The translations under genes were made by a program, and so were the position numbers. Below the pieces are notes generated by a model, which worked only from the letters and a program-made list of their open reading frames with translations, searched no databases and was not told the origin of the DNA. From Flavobacterium psychrophilum (GTDB taxonomy: Bacteria; Bacteroidota; Bacteroidia; Flavobacteriales; Flavobacteriaceae), in assembly GCA_945869365.1 (NCBI GenBank), contig CAMBOW010000030.1, positions 1 through 18,842 of the forward strand: a DNA stretch of 18,842 bases, in the 5' to 3' direction. This document shows, piece after piece, positions 13,468 through 18,842 of this stretch (position 1 is the first letter of the stretch; each line of letters starts with the position of its first letter).

Positions 13468-14622
13468 ATGAAAAAAATCTTGTTGTTTTTGGTGTTGTTG
13501 ATTGCGGGTTCAGTACAGGCCCAATCTATGCAGGAAGTGGGCAAAAAAATGGAACAGTTGCCCAAGGCTCAGGAGCAATCTATTTCCACTATCGCGACTT
13601 ACATCAGCAATCAATTTAGTTCTGATGATGATAAAATCGCGGCTGTTTTTTATTGGACAGCGCATACCATTTGATACGATTTGCCCGGCAGCACCAATGG
13701 ACAATACGACACACAAACCTCGGCTGATAAAGTGCAATCGGCGCTCAGCACGCGAAAAGGGGTGTGTATGCATTATGCTGAGGTGTTTAAAGCCCTGGCC
13801 GTGGCCTGCGGAATTCCTACCGAATTGGTTTCGGGCTACACCAAGCAATACGGTAAAATAAGTACCCAAACCCACCAATGGTGTGCGGCCAAACTCAACG
13901 GGAAATGGGAGTTGTTTGATCCCACTTGGGGTGCCGGAGTTGTGGTCGAGAATCAGTACCAAGAAAAATTTGATCTCTATTATTTTCGAACCAATCCCAC
14001 CAATTTAATTCAATCGCACTATCCGTTTGAATACCTCTGGCAATTGGTTGCCAATCCGTTGAGTCCGGAGCAATTTAAGCGCAACGAAATTGGACCGCAA
14101 GGGCCTAAAATTACTTGTAATCCGGCGGTAGAGATTGAGGCCTTTTTGGCCATGTCTGAAGTTGAAAAATCAAAAATGACCTTAAACCATATGCAGACGA
14201 TGGGTGTTATAAACGGGATGTTGCGCACTGAAGAAGCCTTTTTGATACGAGAAATTAGCTATTTTGGACTCAATTCAACTTCCGACAAATTGAGTCAATT
14301 GGTGGATGATTTTAATGCAAGCATATCTGCCTATAACAAAATAGTACTGTTTCGCAATGCGCAATTTAAACCGGCTATTTCAGACGAGGAATTAGTAGCC
14401 AATGTGCAGCTGCCCTATAACAATTTTACACAGGCTTATACTAGTTTACTGACGTTAAAAGAGGTAGATCGCGCCTTAGTAGGGGAAGTGAATGGCTTGA
14501 AAAAATCATTTGCCTCTACCAAAAAAGCATGGGAAGTACAGTTGGCATTTGTACAATTGTATGTGGCTACTGCTCCGGCTGATCGCGAACAATTATTTTA
14601 CAAAACCACCCGCGTCCGCTAA
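13468..14622 (+). pseudogene. Transglutaminase-like secreted protein, interrupted by an in-frame TGA
   Basis: The frame from ATG 13468 (signal peptide MKKILLFLVLLIAGSVQAQ) reads 68 codons to TGA at 13672-13674 and continues in the same frame to TAA at 14622. Together it would be a 384-residue protein. The parts on either side join into a single transglutaminase-like domain: AAVFYWTAHTI, stop, YDLPGSTNG, then the catalytic Cys in KGVCMHYAEVFKALAVACGIP, and THQWCAAKL...WELFDPTWGAG with His and Asp. The stop replaces the residue just before the YD of the common W-x(4)-I-x-YD pattern, so one substitution (for example CGA or AGA to TGA) explains it. The upstream ATG at 13420 lacks a signal-peptide pattern. 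The product's role is unknown; family members are often predicted cell-envelope proteases or peptidases. Readthrough and sequencing error remain possible. Confidence 0.75.
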
Positions 14623-15767
14623 GTAATTTTGTAGGAAATCTGAATGGTAGTTCCTTTGCCTACCTCAGATTCAATTACTTTGATTTTGCCTTTGTGGTAA
14701 TCTTGCACAATGCGTTTGGTTAAGGATAACCCCAAGCCCCATCCTCTTTTTTTGGTGGTAAAGCCGGGTTCAAACACTTGGGTAAATTGATTTTTTGGAA
14801 TGCCTTTTCCGGTGTCACTTACTTTTATTTTCACCACCTTGCCTTCGGTTTCTATGCTAACTTTCAAGGAACCTTTGCCTTTCATGGCGTCGATGGCATT
14901 TTTTACCAAATTTTCGATGGTCCAACTGTGCAAGGCAGAATTGAGTGGGAGGAATATTTTTTCGTTGGGCGCATCAAACGAAAATGCAACTTGTTGAGAA
15001 AATCGGGATTGCAAATAGGCATACGAATCGGCGGTTTCCTGCACCAAGTCTAAAGTTTCTAACACGGGTTTGGAGCCAATTTTAGAAAAACGATCGGTTA
15101 TGGTTTGCAGCCGAACAATGTCTTTCTCCATCTCGGCAACCGAAGACGCTTCCAAGGGAACGGTTTTCATGAGTTCGAGCCAGCCAATTAAGGAAGACAA
15201 AGGCGTACCAATTTGGTGTGCGGTTTCTTTGGCCATTCCGGCCCACAATTTGTTTTGCGTAGCCATTTTGGTGCTTTTGTAAAACGTATATACCAAGGCG
15301 CCAAACAGCACTATGATTAGTAATAATGCAATCGGGTAATATTTGAGTTTGTTAATCAAGGATGAATTTCCGTAGTACAAATACTGGTATTTTCCTGGAC
15401 TGTATTCAACGGCAATGGGGTCATTCTGTTTTTTGAGTGCAGCTAAAAAATCTTGCGCTAGTTGGGGATCTTTTGTGGTGAGTTCGTCAATATTAGATGT
15501 GCTGATGATGCTGTCGCTTTGATTCGTGAGCATAATTGGAATGGTCTTGTTGTTGCTGATCACCTTAAAAGGCAATTCCACTTCGGTGTTTTCATCGGCG
15601 TTGAGCAAGGTTTTTTGCGCCTCAGCCCAGTACTCCATTTTGACGCGTTCCTCGTTTTTAAAGAAATTAAAAAACTCATAGGTATTCCACAAAATCAAGC
15701 TGATGATCACAAAGGAACATAAAATCAGAATCCAACGAATGAGGTCTTTGTGTTTGCTAATTTGCAT
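14619..15767 (-). CDS. Sensor histidine kinase, membrane-bound
   Basis: From Met at 15767 the product has 382 residues: a membrane segment (about 11-28), an extracytoplasmic sensor region, a second membrane segment (143-162, YYPIALLLIIVLFGALVYTF) and a kinase core. The H-box is MAKETAHQIGTPLSSLIGW with the phosphorylated His184; the ATPase part has ENLVKNAIDAM (N box), VSDTGKGIP (G1) and KKRGWGLGLSL (G2). The frame is open up to 15902 and an ATG also lies at 15785, but a promoter at 15785-15814 overlaps that ATG, which favours the 15767 start. No response regulator lies nearby. It is convergent with the broken transglutaminase gene, overlapping four bases at the stops. Confidence 0.9.
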   Translation of the reverse strand: MQISKHKDLIRWILILCSFVIISLILWNTYEFFNFFKNEERVKMEYWAEAQKTLLNADENTEVELPFKVISNNKTIPIMLTNQSDSIISTSNIDELTTKDPQLAQDFLAALKKQNDPIAVEYSPGKYQYLYYGNSSLINKLKYYPIALLLIIVLFGALVYTFYKSTKMATQNKLWAGMAKETAHQIGTPLSSLIGWLELMKTVPLEASSVAEMEKDIVRLQTITDRFSKIGSKPVLETLDLVQETADSYAYLQSRFSQQVAFSFDAPNEKIFLPLNSALHSWTIENLVKNAIDAMKGKGSLKVSIETEGKVVKIKVSDTGKGIPKNQFTQVFEPGFTTKKRGWGLGLSLTKRIVQDYHKGKIKVIESEVGKGTTIQISYKIT

Positions 15768-15784
15768 ACTTTGGTTTTGTGGCA

Positions 15785-15814
15785 TAAATATACTTAAATA
15801 GTACTCGAAAACAA
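15785..15814 (-). promoter_or_regulatory. Promoter of the histidine kinase gene
   Basis: On the minus strand TTG (15814-15812), a 19-nt spacer and TATATTTA (15792-15785) give a good Bacteroidota promoter with one mismatch. The start codon at 15767 lies 17 nt after the -7 box, so the leader is very short. Confidence 0.6.
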
Positions 15815-15883
15815 GGGGTGCGTCTACTGAAAAAAGGAGCAATTTTGTGAAGAATAAATAGAAAATTAGCGCGTGTAGTTTTC

Positions 15884-15891
15884 TATTTTTG
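15884..15891 (+). promoter_or_regulatory. Putative -7 element of the flavin reductase-like gene
   Basis: TATTTTTG matches TAnnTTTG and lies 14 nt before the ATG at 15906, giving a leader of under 10 nt. No TTG at the best distance was found. It diverges from the histidine-kinase promoter. Confidence 0.4.
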
Positions 15892-15905
15892 TGTAAATTC
15901 AACCC

Positions 15906-16778
15906 ATGTTAAGCATCAATCCACACGATTTGTCTTCGGCCCAATTGCAAGCCTATTTGCAGAGCGCTGTGGCACCCCGACCCATCGCATTTGCGAGTAC
16001 AATGAATGCTAAAGGTCAACCTAATTTGTCGCCTTTTAGTTTTTTTAATGTGTTCAGTTCCAATCCGCCGATCTTGATTTTTTCGCCTGCACGTAGGGTG
16101 CGAGACAACTCGATTAAGCATACGTTAATGAATGTGCAGGAGTTACAAGAAGTTGTGATTAATGTGGTTGATTATGCCATGGTGCAACAAATGTCTTTGT
16201 CCAGTACAGAGTATGCCGAAGGCGTCAATGAGTTTGTAAAAGCCGGTCTTACGCCCATTCCATCTATGATCGTAAAACCCTACCGCGTGCAAGAAGCGCC
16301 AGTACAATTTGAATGCAAGGTCAATCAAGTAATTGCCTTGGGCAACCAAGGAGGAGCGGGCAATTTGGTGATTTGTGAGGTGCTCAAAATTCATATTAGC
16401 GAAGCCATAGTAGACGAAAAAGGGGCTATTATTCAAGAGAAATTAGACCTGGTTGCTCGCCTTGGAGGCAACTGGTACAGCCGAGCCAATGCTGGTCTTT
16501 TTGAAGTACCCAAACCACTCACTACTTTAGGAATTGGCGTCGATGCCATCCCTGATTTCATTAAAAACAGCGGCTTGTTTACCGGAAATGATTTGGGCGT
16601 ATTGGCCAATGTAGCTGCGTTGCCAAGCCCAGCAGAAGTTGCTATATTTGTCAAAGAAAATTTTGAACTCAAAGCGGTATTAAGTGCCGATGACCATATA
16701 AAACAACTGAATTTAGCCTTGTCCTATCTGCATAAAAACGAGGTAGAAAAAGCTTGGAAAGTACTTTTAGCACAGTAA
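15906..16778 (+). CDS. Flavin reductase family protein (FMN-binding split barrel)
   Basis: A 290-residue protein with the split-barrel flavin-reductase pattern: AVAPRPIAFASTMNAKGQPNL (N-terminal FMN-binding segment), SPFSFFNVFSSNPPILIFSP, RDNSIKHTLMN and FECKVNQVIALGNQ. These proteins bind FMN and often reduce flavins with NAD(P)H or act as flavoredoxins. A C-terminal extension from about residue 200 (LTTLGIGVDAIPDFIKNSG onward) is a small helical-looking module. Cytosolic, no signal peptide. The gap to the DUF3127 gene is 31 nt, so they may be co-transcribed. The substrate is unknown. Confidence 0.85.
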   Translation: MLSINPHDLSSAQLQAYLQSAVAPRPIAFASTMNAKGQPNLSPFSFFNVFSSNPPILIFSPARRVRDNSIKHTLMNVQELQEVVINVVDYAMVQQMSLSSTEYAEGVNEFVKAGLTPIPSMIVKPYRVQEAPVQFECKVNQVIALGNQGGAGNLVICEVLKIHISEAIVDEKGAIIQEKLDLVARLGGNWYSRANAGLFEVPKPLTTLGIGVDAIPDFIKNSGLFTGNDLGVLANVAALPSPAEVAIFVKENFELKAVLSADDHIKQLNLALSYLHKNEVEKAWKVLLAQ

Positions 16779-16809
16779 AATAAAATTAGAAATCTATAAA
16801 ATTGAACCC

Positions 16810-17190
16810 ATGGAAGTAGCAGGAAAAATCAAAGTAATTAATACCGAACAACAAGTAAGCGCCACATTTCGTAAAAGAGAATTAGTAGTCACTACCGACG
16901 AGCAGTATCCACAGCACATCATGGTTGAGTTTACACAAGACAAATGTGATTTGTTATCCAATTATAAAGCAGGCGATGGCGTAAAAGTATCCATCAACTT
17001 ACGCGGTCGGGAGTGGATCAACCAACAAGGAGAAGCCAAGTATTTCAACAGCATTCAAGGCTGGCGTATCGAGCGTTTGCAAGACGCCGGAGCCGCACCA
17101 ACATCGGCCCCAAATGCTACAACAGAAACGCCAGCATTTCCTGCGGCGCCAAGCTTTACCGAAAAAGATCATGACGACTTGCCGTTCTAA
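16810..17190 (+). CDS. DUF3127 domain protein with SSB-like acidic tail
   Basis: The 126-residue protein is the conserved Bacteroidota DUF3127: MEVAGKIKVINTEQQVSATF, then FRKRELVVTT, IMVEFTQDKCDLL and VSINLRGREWINQQGEAKYFNSIQGWRIE. This beta-rich layout fits an OB-fold. Residues 95-118 form a low-complexity Ala/Thr/Pro linker, and the C-terminus is DHDDLPF, close to the DDDIPF tail of single-stranded DNA-binding proteins, which recruits partner proteins. No function is established to my knowledge. It could be a small nucleic-acid binding protein. The ATG at 16810 is the conserved start. Confidence 0.85.
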   Translation: MEVAGKIKVINTEQQVSATFRKRELVVTTDEQYPQHIMVEFTQDKCDLLSNYKAGDGVKVSINLRGREWINQQGEAKYFNSIQGWRIERLQDAGAAPTSAPNATTETPAFPAAPSFTEKDHDDLPF

Positions 17191-17276
17191 GAAGTCTATA
17201 CTATTTGTTTAAAAAAATGAATTTAGGAAGTTGAGTGTATGCGTTCAATTTTCTAAGTTCTTTTGTTTTAGATTGT

Positions 17277-17915
17277 ATGCAATTTCTAACCAAATTTCTT
17301 TATTTTCCACCTGTCGAAGAAGCTTCGCTCGAAGGCATTTTGGCTATGGGTGGCGATTTGTCGGTGGAGCGCTTGCTTTTAGCCTACAAAAACGGAATTT
17401 TTCCCTGGTTTAATGCCGATGAACCCATAATGTGGTGGGCTCCTCCGCGTCGCATGGTTGTGGCGCCGGCTATCTATAAAGCACCCAAGAGTTTGCGTGC
17501 GGTAATCAATCAAAATAAATTTCAAATCACGTTCAATCAAAATTTTGAGGAAGTGATTCGAAATTGCCAGTAAATTGAGCGAACGGGCCAAGACGGCACT
17601 TGGATTACTCAAGATATTGTTTCGTCCTATTGCGAGCTGCACCAATTGGGTTATGCCAAATCGGTTGAGGTGTGGAAGGATGGCCAATTGGTTGGGGGCT
17701 TGTATGGAGTAGATTTAGGCCATGTATTTTGTGGTGAAAGTATGTTTTCTAAAGTTTCCAATGCCAGTAAAGTGGGATTTGTATGGCTAGTCAATTACCT
17801 CAAAGCCAATAATTACTTGTTGTTGGATTGCCAAGTATACAATGATCATTTGCATTTATTGGGCGGAGTTGAAATTAGTCGGGATAATTTTATGAAAATT
17901 CTTCAGGCCAAATAA
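17277..17915 (+). pseudogene. aat: Leucyl/phenylalanyl-tRNA--protein transferase, interrupted by an in-frame TAA
   Basis: Aat transfers Leu or Phe from aminoacyl-tRNA to proteins with basic N-termini, making them ClpS/ClpAP substrates (N-degron pathway). From Met 17277 the frame has 98 codons (MQFLTKFLYFPPVEEASLEG, GILAMGGDLS, WWAPPRRMVV, FEEVIRNCQ), then TAA at 17571-17573, and continues in the same frame with ERTGQDGTWITQDIV, SVEVWKDGQLVGGLYGV, the catalytic-region GESMFSKVSNASKVG and LDCQVYNDHLHLLGGVEISR to TAA at 17915. The joined length of 212 residues is the family norm, so a single change from CAA, AAA or GAA to TAA (at a position commonly Gln or Lys) explains it. The earlier ATG at 17235 lacks family similarity. 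A sequencing error or readthrough cannot be excluded. Confidence 0.85.
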
Positions 17916-17918
17916 ATT

Positions 17919-18482
17919 TCACGAACTTCTTTTCCAACACGAAAGCAAGTGATCGTTCACCATACCGGTTGCTTGCAGGTGCGCATAGACAACCGTGGTT
18001 CCTACAAATTTAAATCCGCGATTTTTTAAGTCTTTGCTCACGGCATCCGAGAGTGGAGTAGAGGCGGGAATATCGCGAAGACTCTGCCAATGATTTACAA
18101 TTGGTTTTCCACCGGTGAATTGCCAAATATAGGTGGAGAAACTGCCAAATTCTTTTTGTACATGCATAAAAGCTTGGGCATTACTTACGGCAGCCCGTAT
18201 TTTGAGTTGGTTGCGAATAATGCCCGCATCTTGCAACAAATCTTGTATTTTTTCTTCCGTATAAGCTGCAATTTTCACGTAATCAAACTGGGTAAAGGCA
18301 GTCCTGAAACTCCCTCGTTTTTTTAATACGGTGTGCCAACTCAAGCCCGCCTGAAAGGTTTCGAGTAACAAAAATTCAAATAGTGTTGCGTCATCATATA
18401 TTGGATTTCCCCATTCTTGGTCGTGGTACTCGCGGTAGAGGTCGTCTTTTTCGCACCAACCACAGCGGACTTTAGTTTTCAT
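17919..18482 (-). CDS. tag: DNA-3-methyladenine glycosylase I
   Basis: Tag removes 3-methyladenine from alkylated DNA. The 187-residue protein shows the zinc-snap ligands Cys7, His20, His178 and Cys182 with the same spacing as E. coli Tag (Cys4, His17, His175, Cys179), the motif RCGWC, DQEWGNPIYDD and LLLETFQAGLSWHTVLKKR with Glu41 in the place of the catalytic Glu38, then GIIRNQLKI. Length is the family norm. Its ATG overlaps the end of the upstream transporter gene by 11 nt, so the two are co-transcribed. It converges on the broken aat gene with only three bases between the stops. Confidence 0.95.
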   Translation of the reverse strand: MKTKVRCGWCEKDDLYREYHDQEWGNPIYDDATLFEFLLLETFQAGLSWHTVLKKRGSFRTAFTQFDYVKIAAYTEEKIQDLLQDAGIIRNQLKIRAAVSNAQAFMHVQKEFGSFSTYIWQFTGGKPIVNHWQSLRDIPASTPLSDAVSKDLKNRGFKFVGTTVVYAHLQATGMVNDHLLSCWKRSS

Positions 18483-18842
18483 CTTGGTCTTTTTTAAGCT
18501 GCTTTTCGATTACGGCATGCCCCACATAAATTAATGGAGTCAAGGCTATGGCGATAACCAATTTTACGAAATAGCCAGCCAAAGCAGAGGTAATATAAAC
18601 TTCGGTTGTCATTTTTCCGGTGAGCCAAAATGCAATTCCCAACACGATAAAGGTGTCAAAAAACTGAGAAATTACGGTTGACCCGGTGCTGCGCAGCCAA
18701 ATCATTTTTTTGCCGGTTCTGTTTTTGAAAAAGTGGAAGATGGTCACATCAATCAACTGCGACACCATAAAGGCCGTAATACTGCCCACAATAATCCACA
18801 TGCTCTGGCCAAAAACCGCCGTAAATTGAGCATCGGTAACCA
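18472..18842 (-). CDS. yhhQ: VUT family / queuosine precursor transporter (YhhQ type), partial, 5' end outside window
   Basis: The minus-strand frame is open to the window edge, and residues upstream of the first Met (VTDAQFTAVFGQSM) belong to it, so the true start lies beyond 18842. The sequence shows several membrane segments: SMWIIVGSITAFMVSQLIDVTIFHF, with the family-typical SQLIDVTIFHFFKNRTG and WLRSTGSTVISQFFDTFIVLGIAF, then LAGYFVKLVIAIALTPLIY. YhhQ homologues import the queuosine precursors preQ0 or preQ1. Its end overlaps tag by 11 nt. About 120 of an expected 210-230 residues are visible. Confidence 0.88.
   Translation of the reverse strand, partial: VTDAQFTAVFGQSMWIIVGSITAFMVSQLIDVTIFHFFKNRTGKKMIWLRSTGSTVISQFFDTFIVLGIAFWLTGKMTTEVYITSALAGYFVKLVIAIALTPLIYVGHAVIEKQLKKDQDEN

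Noticed and set aside
13672..13674. TGA as a selenocysteine codon in the transglutaminase-like gene
   Set aside because: The position is not catalytic (the nucleophilic Cys lies about 30 residues later in KGVCMHY), and I see no clear SECIS-like hairpin directly after it. Nonsense change or sequence error is simpler.
13510..13962. 150-codon open frame antisense to the transglutaminase-like gene
   Set aside because: It only mirrors the codon pattern of the real gene, spans the region of conserved transglutaminase motifs on the other strand and has no family features.
15786..15902. N-terminal extension of the histidine kinase up to 15902
   Set aside because: The promoter at 15785-15814 lies inside this extension, and the extra residues would add an unexplained hydrophobic stretch before the family-normal start.
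17235..17276. Earlier ATG for aat
   Set aside because: The extra 14 residues have no likeness to Aat N-termini, whereas MQFLTKFLYFPP at 17277 does.
13672..17573. Altered genetic code explaining the internal TGA and TAA
   Set aside because: Genes here end at family-normal lengths with TAA, TAG and TGA (for example TGA at 5812, TAG at 6531, TAA at 9223), so none of the three is reassigned globally.
1..18842. CRISPR arrays, insertion sequences, tRNA or rRNA genes, defence islands
   Set aside because: No regularly spaced repeats, transposase motifs, cloverleaf or rRNA sequence were recognised on either strand.

Overview
The window looks like chromosomal housekeeping and lightly accessory DNA from a Bacteroidota bacterium, most likely a Flavobacteriia member close to Flavobacterium. 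The evidence is repeated promoter elements of the Bacteroidota type (TTG, about 19 nt, then TAnnTTTG), few Shine-Dalgarno sequences, AT-rich intergenic DNA, and family signatures typical of the phylum: DUF3127, DUF4301, a bacterial geranylgeranylglyceryl phosphate synthase, an alanine/lysine-tailed L21 and a PnuC gene near a TPP riboswitch. No phage, insertion sequence, CRISPR array, rRNA or tRNA was found.

Layout. 1-1686 (minus): two M16 zinc-protease-family genes, a catalytic HxxEH protein followed by a non-catalytic partner cut by the window edge. 1854-2678 (plus): rplU-rpmA with promoter and strong terminator. 2910-3416 (plus): a small membrane-anchored protein with a TonB-C-like domain. 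3465-3622: no gene, but an inverted-repeat cluster. 3674-4990 (minus): ahcY. 5182-9626 (plus): a tightly overlapping operon of an Sfp-type phosphopantetheinyl transferase, a GGGP synthase-family protein, a PnuC-type transporter, a fusion of a NadR-like kinase with DUF4301, and ArfB. 9637-11956 (plus): promoter, TPP riboswitch and TonB-dependent receptor, presumably for thiamine uptake. 11953-12372 (minus): a lipoprotein resembling a Rieske domain without its histidine ligands. 12485-13403 (plus): hairpin leader, greA and a HIT-family hydrolase. 13468-14622 (plus): transglutaminase-like gene broken by an in-frame TGA. 14619-15767 (minus): sensor histidine kinase. 15906-17190 (plus): flavin reductase-like protein and a DUF3127 protein with an SSB-like acidic tail. 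17277-17915 (plus): aat broken by an in-frame TAA. 17919-18842 (minus): tag and a 5'-truncated VUT/YhhQ-type queuosine-precursor transporter.

How genes work together. The clearest functional cluster is vitamin/cofactor acquisition: a TPP-riboswitched outer-membrane receptor directly follows an operon holding a PnuC-family inner-membrane transporter and a P-loop kinase of the NadR type, so the transported vitamin could be thiamine or nicotinamide riboside. Translation and transcription quality-control functions recur (ArfB, GreA, L21/L27, Aat). The most interesting points are the three-strand exchange geometry of the TPP riboswitch, a 7-bp tandem repeat inside the receptor's signal-peptide region that could switch expression, the NadR-DUF4301 fusion, two genes each interrupted by a single in-frame stop codon, and convergent gene pairs whose stop codons overlap or nearly touch. 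I see no clearly new multi-gene defence or metabolic system.
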